In this document: in pieces, positions 17,163 through 24,937 of the stretch
How the letters are laid out: every line of letters begins with the position of its first letter
Position numbering within the stretch: position 1 is the first letter of the stretch
Source of the DNA: Actinospica sp035552695
Lineage (GTDB): Bacteria > Actinomycetota > Actinomycetes > Streptomycetales > Catenulisporaceae
NCBI RefSeq assembly: GCF_035552695.1
Contig: NZ_DASZKT010000093.1
Span: forward strand, 1 to 64,000
Direction of reading: 5' to 3'
Length of the DNA: 64,000 nucleotides
Position numbers and translations under genes: made by a program
Notes under the pieces: generated by a model
The model's input: only the letters and a program-made list of their open reading frames with translations
Databases searched by the model: none
What the model was told of the DNA's origin: nothing

Positions 17163-18008
17163 TCAGATCACTGTCGTGGCTCGGTCGTAGGCGATCTGCA
17201 CCTCGCCGCTGAGGCTGGACCAGATCTCCTCGTGCAGTTCGACGAAGCGCGGGTGGAAGCGGATCTCGCGCGGCGAGCGCGGCCTGGGCAGGTCCACGAC
17301 GAACTCCTCCTTGACCGTGGCCGGGCGCGCGGTCAGCACGACGACGCGGTCGGCCAGCGCGATGGCCTCCTCCAGGTCGTGCGTGACGAAGAGCACCGAG
17401 GCGCCCAGCGCCTCCCACAGGCCGAGGAGCTCGCCGGCCATGATCTGCCTGGTCTGCGCGTCGAGGCCGGAGAACGGCTCGTCCATCAGCAGGATCCGCG
17501 GGTGGTTGACGAACGTCTGGGCGAGGGCGACGCGTTTGCGCATGCCGCCGGAGAGCTGGTGCGGGTAGTGCTGTTCGAAGCCGCTCAGCCCGACCCGGCG
17601 GATCCAGTCCAGGGCCCGGTCGCCCGCCTCGTGCCGGCCGGCGCCGCGGAACCGGGGCCCGGCCGCCACGTTGCCCAGCACGGTCTTCCACGGGAAGACG
17701 GCGTCGTTCTGGAACACGAAGCCGGTGCGCGGGTCGGTGCCGGTGAGCTCGGCGCCGTCGGCCAGGATGATTCCGCCGCTCGGCCGCTCAAGACCCGCGA
17801 TCATGGACAGCACGGTCGACTTGCCGCAGCCGGTGGGCCCGATCAGCGCGCAGAACTCGCCGGGTCGCAACTCGAGATCGAAGCCCTCGACGACGGTCCG
17901 CGCGCCCTGTTTGGGGTCGGCGAACCGCTTCGTCAGGGACCGGAGTTCGAGCAGCGGCGGCGCGTTTCCCGAGGCGGGCGCGTCCCGGGCCGCGATGGAG
18001 GAGCGCAT
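17163..18008 (-). CDS. ABC transporter ATP-binding protein, SsuB/TauB type
   Basis: A 281-residue ATPase with Walker A GPTGCGKST (57-65), Q-loop FVFQNDAVFPW (Q100), signature LSGGMRKR (152-159), Walker B ILLMDEPFSGLD (172-183) and the H-loop VTHDLEEA. The Q-loop tail NDAVFPW is the nitrate/sulfonate/taurine subfamily pattern. ATG 18008 follows a GGAGGCGG box and starts just before the family sequence; longer in-frame starts reach 18095 but lack homology. It is the first gene of the operon, so its promoter should lie in 18009-18170, which is shared with the divergent transposase-derived gene. Confidence 0.9.
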   Translation of the reverse strand: MRSSIAARDAPASGNAPPLLELRSLTKRFADPKQGARTVVEGFDLELRPGEFCALIGPTGCGKSTVLSMIAGLERPSGGIILADGAELTGTDPRTGFVFQNDAVFPWKTVLGNVAAGPRFRGAGRHEAGDRALDWIRRVGLSGFEQHYPHQLSGGMRKRVALAQTFVNHPRILLMDEPFSGLDAQTRQIMAGELLGLWEALGASVLFVTHDLEEAIALADRVVVLTARPATVKEEFVVDLPRPRSPREIRFHPRFVELHEEIWSSLSGEVQIAYDRATTVI

Positions 18009-18190
18009 CGCGCCATCCGCCTCCCATCGTGAACGAAATTCCCGACCCCGTACGTACGAGTGATGAGAATGCCATCCCCTCGTCGGAGGCAACAAGAGTG
18101 TTCGACGGGACGCTACTAACTTAGGGCTCTTTGTTGGTGACCATTCATTCCCGGTGCCCTAAAGTACGGGCCATGCGGTCGGGAGACCGG

Positions 18191-19216
18191 ATGACCCACC
18201 ATCCGGATACGGGGCTCCCGCAGCGCGTCGCCCTTGGTGTCCTGCTGCGGTCATTTCCGCCTGCCCACGTCGATCTGGTGCTGGACGCGGCCGATCGCCG
18301 TGAGCAGCGGCAACGCCTGCTGCCCGCGCGGCTCATGGTTTATTTCACGCTCGGAATGTGGATCTTCAAGGCGCTTTCCTACGAGCAGATCCTCGGGGAG
18401 ATCCTGAGCAACGCGCCGGGTCTCGCGCTGCCCGGGGCCGTGGACGAACCGGCCAGCGCCGCCGCGATCGGCCGGGCCCGCCGGCGGCTCGGCGTGGAGC
18501 CGCTGCGGCTGCTGTTCGAACAGGCCGCGGGCACCTTCCCGCTCCCGGCCCCGGCGAGCTTCCGCGGGCTGCGGCCGCTCTGGCTGCGCCGGGTGGAGGT
18601 GGGCGTGCCGGCGACCCCGGCGAACCTCGCGGGCTTCGGCGGCTCGGCGCGCACCCGCATGAGTGTGCTGATCGAGGACTTCACCGGCCGGGTCATCTCG
18701 GCGGACGTGGCGGACGCGTCCGACCTGCCGGAACGGGTGTTCTCCGGCGTCGCGCTGGACGACAGCATGCTGATCATGGACGAGCGTCCGCTGAGCGCGC
18801 GGCTGTGGACGGCCGTGGAACGGCTCGGCGTCGAACAACTCTGGCCCCTCGAGGAACGACAGAAACCCGCGTCCGCCGGACGGCTGCCGGACGGCTCGAC
18901 GCTCGCTAAGCTGACCGCGGACGACGGCTCGGAGCTGGTCGCGCGCGTCTTCGCCCGGCCGGGCGGCAGCCCGGCCCGGCTGGCCACCTCGATCCTCGAC
19001 CACCGGCTCGCCCCGGCCGCCGAGCTCGCCGCCCTGTACGATGCGCGGCCGGCCGGCGCCGACTTCGACGCCATCGCGGCGCGCCGCGTCGGCGACGTGC
19101 TCGAACTGAGATCAAAGGACCCTGAAATGGTCAGGCAGGAGCTTTATGCAATGCTCTGCGTTCACCACGCGATCGGCGATCTCGTCAACAGCGTTCCGCC
19201 CCACCTAAGTCAGTAG
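18191..19216 (+). CDS. IS4-family transposase-derived protein with altered catalytic positions
   Basis: A 341-residue protein that follows the IS4 transposase outline. The N-terminal domain is at 10-115 (LLPARLMVYFTLGMWIF, then RARRRLGVEPLRLLFEQA). The region VPATPANLAGFG (139-150) corresponds to VPDTPANAAAFG. A C-terminal block LATSILD...AELAALYDAR...LRSKDPEMVRQELYAMLCVHHAI (264-328) also matches. The catalytic positions look changed: the usual LDGT before VPDTPAN is LRRV (about 132-135), the acidic residue in the RWEIE-like stretch is replaced by RPAGADF (286-292), and only Asp197 (MDERP) may remain. The core is also shorter than in active enzymes. No terminal inverted repeats or target duplication were found, and the frame is open, so it looks retained rather than decaying. 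GGGAG before ATG 18191 supports this start; ATG 18173 is possible as a leaderless start. Confidence 0.72.
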   Translation: MTHHPDTGLPQRVALGVLLRSFPPAHVDLVLDAADRREQRQRLLPARLMVYFTLGMWIFKALSYEQILGEILSNAPGLALPGAVDEPASAAAIGRARRRLGVEPLRLLFEQAAGTFPLPAPASFRGLRPLWLRRVEVGVPATPANLAGFGGSARTRMSVLIEDFTGRVISADVADASDLPERVFSGVALDDSMLIMDERPLSARLWTAVERLGVEQLWPLEERQKPASAGRLPDGSTLAKLTADDGSELVARVFARPGGSPARLATSILDHRLAPAAELAALYDARPAGADFDAIAARRVGDVLELRSKDPEMVRQELYAMLCVHHAIGDLVNSVPPHLSQ

Positions 19217-19297
19217 TCGCGCGGTCTTGGCCGCCTATCTTCCCCTGTGCTCAAATACCGGTTACCCACACCGCCGAATTGTTTGCGAGGACTCACA

Positions 19298-22027
19298 GTG
19301 CGCGAGTCAGGCACCGCGGCGCGACGGCGGCGATGGAGGCTGCGCGACCTTCGGCTGCGCGCGAGGCTGGTCCTGCTCGTGCTGGTCCCGCTGGTCGCCG
19401 GCGTGGCGCTCGCCTCCGGGCGCGTGGTCAGCGAGAACGCCACGATCCGCTCCGAGAACGACCTCAACGGCCAGGCGCACGTCGCGCTGGCCATGGCAGG
19501 GCTCATCTACGCCGTCGAGGACGAGCGCGACCTGGTCGAGGTCTATCTCACCGACGGAGAGCAGAATTCTGATTTCACCGCGCTGACCAAGGCCGAGGCC
19601 GCCACCCAGGCGCGGATCTCCGACATCTACGCCCTTGTCGGGTCCAACTACACCTCCTCGCTGGCCGCGCTGCCCGACGCGACGCAGACCCTGATGCTGC
19701 GGGCCGAGGCCCGGCTCGGCGACCTGCCCACCCTGCGCACGTCGGTCACCAGCCTCGGCACCGGACGGCCGATCTACCAGGCGTACACGACGATCATCAG
19801 CGACCTGCTGAACTTCAGCGGCCAGCTGGCCACCGACACCACCGACCACGCGCTCGCCTCGTACGTCAGCAGTCTGGCTCTCGTCGAGCAGGTCGGGGAG
19901 CAGGCCTCTCAGGAGCGCGGCTACCTCGTCGGCATCCTCGGCGGCGGCGGGCAGCAGCTCGCGCAGCAGGAGGACCTGGTCCAGGCGCAGGCGCAGTACA
20001 ACGGCACCCTGGCGACGATCAACGCCCAGGCGCCCGCGTCGATCGTCGACCTCTACCAGGCGGACGTCGGCGGCAACGCGACGGGAGCCGCCGACAGCAC
20101 GGTCCAGCAGACCATCGACGCGGCGCTGCAGGACTTCCCGGTCAGCCAGATCGGCGCCTCCGACACCACGGCCTATGCCGACACCAGCACCAAGATCAAT
20201 CAGATCCGCGCGATCGAGGCCGTCGTCGGCCAGGACATCATGGCCCGGACCTCCGCGCTGATCGCCTCCGCGCGGGACGACCTCTACCTCAACCTCGGGA
20301 TCATCGTCGCGGTGCTGCTGCTGGCGTTCCTCGCCACGGCTGTCATCGCCCGCTCGATCAGCCGCCCGCTGCAGGTGCTGCGCACCTCCGCGCTGGACAT
20401 CGCCGACGTGCGGCTGCCCGCCGTCATCGAGCGGCTGCGCGGCCCGGCGCGGGGGGAGCAGGCGACCGAAGTGCGCCCGATCCCGATCGACAGCACGAAC
20501 GAGGTCGGCAGCGTGGCCCGCGCCTTCGACGAGGTGCACCACGCCGCCGTCCGCCTGGCGAGCGAACAGGCCATGTTGCGGGCCAGCGTGAACGCGGTCT
20601 TCACGAACCTGTCCCGGCGCAGCCAGACCCTCGTGGAACGGCAGCTCGCGCTGATCGACGACCTGGAGAGCGGCGAGCGCGAGCCCGGCCGGCTCGCCCA
20701 GCTGTTCCGGCTCGACCACCTCGCCACCCGGATGCGCCGCAACAACGAGAACCTGCTCGTGCTCGCGGGCGAGGAGTCGGCCCGCCGGTGGACCGAGGCG
20801 GTGCGGCTGGTGGACGTCGCCCGCGCCGCGGCCGCCGAGGTCGAGCACTACGAGCGGATCATCCTCGGCGAGGTCCCGCGCGTCGGCATCGTCGGCCAGG
20901 CCGCGCCCGACATCGCGCACCTCGTCGCGGAGCTGCTGGAGAACGCCACCGCCTTCTCCGCCCCGCACACCAAGGTCTGGATCGCCGCACGTGCCGCCGA
21001 AGACAACGGTGTCGTGCTGCGGATCGAGGACGCCGGCATCGGCATGAAGCCCGGCGAACTCGACGAGGCCAACGAGCGCATCGCCAACCCGCCGGTCGTC
21101 GACGTCTCCGTCGCGCGCCGGATGGGCCTCTACGTCGTCGGCCGGCTCGCCGCCCGCTACGGCATCTCGGTGCGGCTGGCCGAGTCGCAGGCCGGCGGAG
21201 TCGCGGCCCTGATCCACCTGCCGTTCCACCTGCTCACCCAGTCCCTCGGCGAGACGCTGAACGGCCGCAGCCAGGTGGACGACGAGTTCTACGCGCTCTC
21301 CCGGCAGTTCGCCCGCGCCGCGAACCAGGGCACGAACGTCGTCCGCGACCTGTCCGCGCTGCCGCTGCCCGAGCTCGAGGCCGAGGACACCGGCTGGTTT
21401 CAACCCTCGGAGGATCGCAAAAACGAGCCGGCCGAGGCGGAGCCGGTGCCGGAGCCGCCGCGGCCCGCGCCGCGGACCCAGTTCCCGCAGCGGCACGCGC
21501 GCCCCGAACCGCCGCCCCGCGTCGAGCCGCCGCCGGAGCCGGCGCCGCCGGAGCCGACGCCGATCTTCGAGGCGATCGAGTCCGAGTGGTTCCGCCGCCG
21601 CGAACAGGCCCGCGCCGCCGCCGAGGCCAGCCGCCAGGCCCCGCTCCGGCCGGAACCCTCCCCGGGGCCCGCCGCCCCGGCCCCGATGCCGCAGCGGCAG
21701 CCCTCAGCGCCCGCCGCGCCGTACGCCGCGCCCTTCCCGGCGCAGCAGCCCGCCCCGGCCCCGCCGTCCCCGTCTCAGGCCCCTGCCGCGGCGCAGCCGG
21801 CGCCGGCGTCCGCCGCGCCCGCCGACTGGAGCTCTCCGGCGGACGAGGGATGGCGGGCCGCGCGGGCCCTGGCCAACCCGGCCCAGGACGGCGTGACCCA
21901 GGCCGGGCTGCCGCGCCGCACCCCGCGCGCGAACCTGGTACCCGGACGGGCGGGCGGCACCGGCGCCGCGCGCGCCGTGCCCCCGCACAATCTGCGCCGT
22001 GACTCGTCCCCTGGCGGCCGGCCGTGA
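19298..22027 (+). CDS. cvnA: conservon sensor histidine kinase-like protein with nitrate-sensor-type domain
   Basis: A 909-residue membrane protein, the sensor of a conservon. A basic N-terminus leads into helix 1 (about 22-42). An extracellular all-helical region (about 45-325) of the NIT (nitrate/nitrite-sensing) type follows, then helix 2 (about 330-352, GIIVAVLLLAFLATAVIA) and a HAMP-like linker. The GHKL ATPase domain is at about 480-650, with the N-box LVAELLENATAFSAPH and G-box EDAGIGM. No standard phospho-accepting H-box is visible, as is usual for CvnA proteins. Residues about 705-909 are a Pro/Ala/Glu-rich tail. GTG 19298 has GAGG seven bases upstream. It heads the cvnA-B-C-D set. 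Confidence 0.92.
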   Translation: MRESGTAARRRRWRLRDLRLRARLVLLVLVPLVAGVALASGRVVSENATIRSENDLNGQAHVALAMAGLIYAVEDERDLVEVYLTDGEQNSDFTALTKAEAATQARISDIYALVGSNYTSSLAALPDATQTLMLRAEARLGDLPTLRTSVTSLGTGRPIYQAYTTIISDLLNFSGQLATDTTDHALASYVSSLALVEQVGEQASQERGYLVGILGGGGQQLAQQEDLVQAQAQYNGTLATINAQAPASIVDLYQADVGGNATGAADSTVQQTIDAALQDFPVSQIGASDTTAYADTSTKINQIRAIEAVVGQDIMARTSALIASARDDLYLNLGIIVAVLLLAFLATAVIARSISRPLQVLRTSALDIADVRLPAVIERLRGPARGEQATEVRPIPIDSTNEVGSVARAFDEVHHAAVRLASEQAMLRASVNAVFTNLSRRSQTLVERQLALIDDLESGEREPGRLAQLFRLDHLATRMRRNNENLLVLAGEESARRWTEAVRLVDVARAAAAEVEHYERIILGEVPRVGIVGQAAPDIAHLVAELLENATAFSAPHTKVWIAARAAEDNGVVLRIEDAGIGMKPGELDEANERIANPPVVDVSVARRMGLYVVGRLAARYGISVRLAESQAGGVAALIHLPFHLLTQSLGETLNGRSQVDDEFYALSRQFARAANQGTNVVRDLSALPLPELEAEDTGWFQPSEDRKNEPAEAEPVPEPPRPAPRTQFPQRHARPEPPPRVEPPPEPAPPEPTPIFEAIESEWFRRREQARAAAEASRQAPLRPEPSPGPAAPAPMPQRQPSAPAAPYAAPFPAQQPAPAPPSPSQAPAAAQPAPASAAPADWSSPADEGWRAARALANPAQDGVTQAGLPRRTPRANLVPGRAGGTGAARAVPPHNLRRDSSPGGRP

Positions 22028-22058
22028 CCAAGACCTGCCTCGAAACGTGGAGTGACGC

Positions 22059-22484
22059 ATGGAAGAGCTGAGCCAGGCGGCGAAGGACCTCAACTGGCTG
22101 ATCAACAATTTCGTCGACCAGGTGCCGAAGGTGGCGCACGCCATCGTGCTCTCCTCGGACGGCCTGGTCATGGCGTACTCGGACGGCCTGGCCAGGGACC
22201 GCGCCGACCAGCTCTCCGCCGTCGCCTGCGGGCTGGCCAGCCTCACCGTCGGCGCGGCCAAGATCTTCGACGGCGGCCCGGTCACCCAGACCATCGTCGA
22301 GATGAAGCGCGGCTTCCTGTTCGTCATGCAGATCAGCGACGGATCCGTCTTCGCGGTGATGGCAGCGCCGGAGTGCGATATGGGCCTGATCGGGTATCAG
22401 ATGACTCTGGTCGTCGAGCGGACCGGGGACGTGCTCACCCCGACGCTGCGCGAGGAACTTCAGGCGTCGCTACCGAAAAGATAA
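22059..22484 (+). CDS. cvnB: roadblock/LC7 domain protein of the conservon
   Basis: A 141-residue roadblock/LC7 protein that binds the Ras-like GTPase in conservons and may act as its activator or scaffold. It begins with an amphipathic helix (DLNWLINNFVDQVPKVAHAI), followed by the characteristic VLSSDGLVMAYSDGL and the gly-rich middle (AVACGLASLTVGAAKIF). It lies 31 bases after cvnA and 71 before cvnC in one orientation. ATG 22059 has GTGGAG upstream. No membrane segments are seen; a cytoplasmic, membrane-recruited complex is expected from the family. Confidence 0.95.
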   Translation: MEELSQAAKDLNWLINNFVDQVPKVAHAIVLSSDGLVMAYSDGLARDRADQLSAVACGLASLTVGAAKIFDGGPVTQTIVEMKRGFLFVMQISDGSVFAVMAAPECDMGLIGYQMTLVVERTGDVLTPTLREELQASLPKR

Positions 22485-22555
22485 CCCGCGAGTCACTGTG
22501 CGTGACTGCGTCTGAACGATAATGTGACCACCGAGGCGGAGAGGGGAGACGGCCA

Positions 22556-22903
22556 GTGAATACGGACGGGTCTTCCCCCTTCGTACGCCCGTACGCGGTC
22601 ACCGGCGGACGCACGGAGTCGTACGGGCCCCTCGCCATCGAGGCGCTGGTGCTGACCACCGCGCGCGGCCGCGAGGTGATGCACACCCTCGTGCCCGAGT
22701 ACGAGGCGGTGTGCCGGACCTGCGCCGAGGTGAAGTCGGTGGCCGAGATCGCCGCCCTGCTCGGCGTGCCGCTCGGTGTCGCCGGAGTGGTCGTCGGCGA
22801 CCTGGCCGAATACGGGCTCGTGGTCGTCGAGCCCACCGACGGGGACGCGGTGCCCGACATACAGTTGCTGGAAAGGGTGCTCAGTGGACTCGAGAACCTC
22901 TGA
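22556..22903 (+). CDS. cvnC: DUF742 protein of the conservon
   Basis: A 115-residue DUF742 protein with a predicted winged-helix-like fold. It begins with SSPFVRPYAVTGGRTES and carries a helical stretch EVKSVAEIAALLGVPLGVAGVVVGDLAEYGLV that is diagnostic of the family. The GTG start follows a GGGGAG box. Its 3' end overlaps the GTPase start by 20 bases, so the two are translationally coupled. The family's role in conservon signalling is not defined at residue level. Confidence 0.93.
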   Translation: MNTDGSSPFVRPYAVTGGRTESYGPLAIEALVLTTARGREVMHTLVPEYEAVCRTCAEVKSVAEIAALLGVPLGVAGVVVGDLAEYGLVVVEPTDGDAVPDIQLLERVLSGLENL

Positions 22904-23459
22904 GGTGCGGATCACCTCGTCGAAGATCGTGGTGGCCGGCGGCTTCGGCGTCGGCAAGACCACGTTCGTCGGCGCGGTCTCCGAGATCGATCCGCTGACC
23001 ACCGAGGCGGTGATGACCGCCGCCAGCCACGGGGTCGACGACCTGAGCGCGATCCCGGACAAGGTGGCGACGACCGTCGCGATGGACTTCGGCCGGATCA
23101 GCCTCGCCGAGGACCTGATCCTGTACCTGTTCGGCACCCCCGGCCAGAACCGCTTCTGGTTCATGTGGGACGACCTCTGCCGCGGCGCGATAGGCGCCGT
23201 GGTGCTCGTCGACACCCGGAGGCTGGCCGACTGCTTCTCGGCCATCGACTACTTCGACGACGCCCGGCTGCCGTACGTCATCGGCGTCAACGCGTTCCAC
23301 GGCCTGCAGCCGCACGACATCGAAGACGTCCGCGAAGCTCTCGCCGTGCCCGCCCACGTCCCCGTGCTGCCCTGCGACGCGCGCAACCGCGAGTCCGTCA
23401 AGGCCGTCCTCGTCAAGCTCGTCCGGCACGCCATCTCGTCCGTCGCCGTCCAGGCCTGA
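22884..23459 (+). CDS. cvnD: Ras-like GTPase of the conservon (ATP/GTP-binding)
   Basis: A 191-residue small GTPase. The P-loop is GGFGVGKTTFVG (19-30), the switch/G3 region FGTPGQNRFWFMWDDL (about 84-99) has Gln-Asn after GTPG, and the specificity region VIGVNAFHG replaces the NKxD motif, as in other CvnD/MglA-like relatives. GTG 22884 lies inside the cvnC end, preceded by GAAAGG. It is the last gene of the conservon; no cytochrome P450 (cvnE) follows, and a strong hairpin lies at its stop. Conservons act in morphological and antibiotic control in Streptomyces; the cue here is unknown. Confidence 0.95.
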   Translation: MDSRTSEVRITSSKIVVAGGFGVGKTTFVGAVSEIDPLTTEAVMTAASHGVDDLSAIPDKVATTVAMDFGRISLAEDLILYLFGTPGQNRFWFMWDDLCRGAIGAVVLVDTRRLADCFSAIDYFDDARLPYVIGVNAFHGLQPHDIEDVREALAVPAHVPVLPCDARNRESVKAVLVKLVRHAISSVAVQA

Positions 23460-23500
23460 GGCCCGGAGCCGCCGCGTTGCGTCGCGCGGCCCCGGGCCTC
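23458..23500 (+). terminator. hairpin after the conservon operon
   Basis: GAGGCCCGG (23458-23466) pairs with CCGGGCCTC (23492-23500), with additional inner pairing of GCCGC and GCGGC. It begins at the cvnD stop codon. There is no U-tract, as is usual for actinomycete terminators. It may also serve the convergent gene on the other side. Confidence 0.7.
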
Positions 23501-23529
23501 GTGGTCTGATCTCAGTGCTCTGTCTGACC

Positions 23530-23565
23530 TCAGTGCTCGACGAACAATCAGTGCTCGACGAACAA
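23530..23565. repeat. tandem 18-bp duplication across a stop codon
   Basis: TCAGTGCTCGACGAACAA is present at 23530-23547 and again, base for base, at 23548-23565. The second copy encodes the last five codons and stop (LFVEH-stop) of the minus-strand secreted protein, so the first copy is a duplicate tail lying just beyond the stop. Confidence 0.85.
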
Positions 23566-24678
23566 CAGGCCGTGCGGGTTGGCGAAGCCGGAGCCGAAGG
23601 CGGTGACCTGGCCGGTGCTCAGGTTGACGGTGGCGAGGTTGCCTGGGATGACGGTCGAGTCGTTCGGCACGGCCGCGAAGGCCTCGCCGCGCTGGAACGG
23701 CCCGGTGACGGTGAGGATCTCGCCGAGGCCGTTGTCGACCACGAGGAGGGTGCCGCAGGGCTCGGTGGCGAAGGCGGAGTCGTCCACCTGGGTGCTGATG
23801 TGCAGGACCGTCGCCGTCTGGTGGCGGGAGTCGGGGTGGTGCAGGAAGATCAGCTCGCCGTCGCCCTGGCTGTCGAGCAGCACGTCGTTGCCGAAGCGCG
23901 GGACGGCCTGCGGAACGACCTCGCTGGAGTCGGGGTCTGACAGGTTCAGCGTCACCTGCTTGCCGGTGACGGCGTCGACCGCGGTCGAGTTGTCGTTCAA
24001 TACGGGCTTGACCACCGCGGTGCCGCCGTCGAGCTCGGCCGTGTAGAGCGCCGGACCGCTGAAGGTCGTGCCGTTGGCGTCGGCCGACGGGTTCGAGGCG
24101 CTGAGGTAGATCACGCCGTTGCGGACGATGACCGAGTCGGTGCCGCCGCCGTGCGGGAGCGGGTTCTGGCTGTACTTGTAGTGCTTGATCTCCACTCTGC
24201 CGTCGCCGAGCGGCTTGATCGTGGAGAGGCCGCTGCTGCTGTCCTCGTTCGTGGTCGCGATCACGAAGTGGCGCTGCGCGTCGGCGCCGAGGCCGTCGAC
24301 CTTGCCGGTGAGGCTCCAGCTGCCGAGCACCTTGCCCTGCAGCGTGTACTCGACGACGGCGCTCTTCGTGTTGCCGGTGGGCGACGGCTCGCCGTTCGGG
24401 CCGACGCCGTTCTGGTAGCCGACGAACACGTGGCCGTCGAGCTCGGTGATGTCGTCAGGGCCCGTCAGCTTGCCGCCCTTGGCGAAGACGGACGCGTGGA
24501 ACCCCGCGGGCAGCTTGATCCCGGGGGCGGCGTTCGACGTGCCGGCGTTCGCGGTCGCGGCGCTCGCGCCCGTCGCGCCGGTGACCAGCGCGGTGGCGGA
24601 GAGCAGAGCGGTCGCGGCACCCGCGGCCGCGATCCGGGTACGGCGGCGCGCGTGACGCGCGGAGGTTGTGGAGGACAT
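23548..24678 (-). CDS. secreted beta-propeller-like protein of unknown function
   Basis: A 376-residue exported protein. A twin-Arg-containing, hydrophobic signal peptide (RRTRIAAAGAATALLSATAL) ends near ATGASA. The mature part has repeated blade-like stretches such as LTGPDDITELDGHVFVGY, LGSWSLTGKVDGLGADAQ and GTLLVVDNGLGEILTVTGPF, which suggest an NHL/SMP-30-like beta propeller. No catalytic residues are recognisable. ATG 24678 fits the signal. It converges on the conservon operon. The last 18 bases of the gene are duplicated downstream. It could be a lactonase-like enzyme or a binding protein; I cannot separate these. Confidence 0.75.
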   Translation of the reverse strand: MSSTTSARHARRRTRIAAAGAATALLSATALVTGATGASAATANAGTSNAAPGIKLPAGFHASVFAKGGKLTGPDDITELDGHVFVGYQNGVGPNGEPSPTGNTKSAVVEYTLQGKVLGSWSLTGKVDGLGADAQRHFVIATTNEDSSSGLSTIKPLGDGRVEIKHYKYSQNPLPHGGGTDSVIVRNGVIYLSASNPSADANGTTFSGPALYTAELDGGTAVVKPVLNDNSTAVDAVTGKQVTLNLSDPDSSEVVPQAVPRFGNDVLLDSQGDGELIFLHHPDSRHQTATVLHISTQVDDSAFATEPCGTLLVVDNGLGEILTVTGPFQRGEAFAAVPNDSTVIPGNLATVNLSTGQVTAFGSGFANPHGLLFVEH

Positions 24679-24937
24679 TCGCCCGACTCCTTCGAGAGTC
24701 CTTCTACAGCTTTGTCATAGGTGACTTCCGCTCGAACTCTGCTGCGCCGAGATGGCGGGCGGGCGCACGACACGGAAACTCCGGGCGGCCGGCTCGCCGG
24801 ACTCTGGAAACGGATGCCGGAACCCGAACCCGGGTGAGCGCCCCGCCACCCTTCGTGGCCGTACGGTGTTCTTCCCCGCTGCGGTAGGGTGGCGGCCCGA
24901 ACGGGGCAACGGGAGTAACGGGCGAAGGGCGCGAGGG

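Noticed and set aside
15251..18008. first NitT/TauT operon considered as a second cysteine-attenuated sulfur operon
   Set aside because: No leader-peptide-like frame with terminal Cys codons was found in the upstream 160 bases, and no oxygenase follows.
19307..21496. 729-residue frame opposite the conservon kinase
   Set aside because: Composition artefact; the sense frame is a clear CvnA protein in its normal four-gene order.
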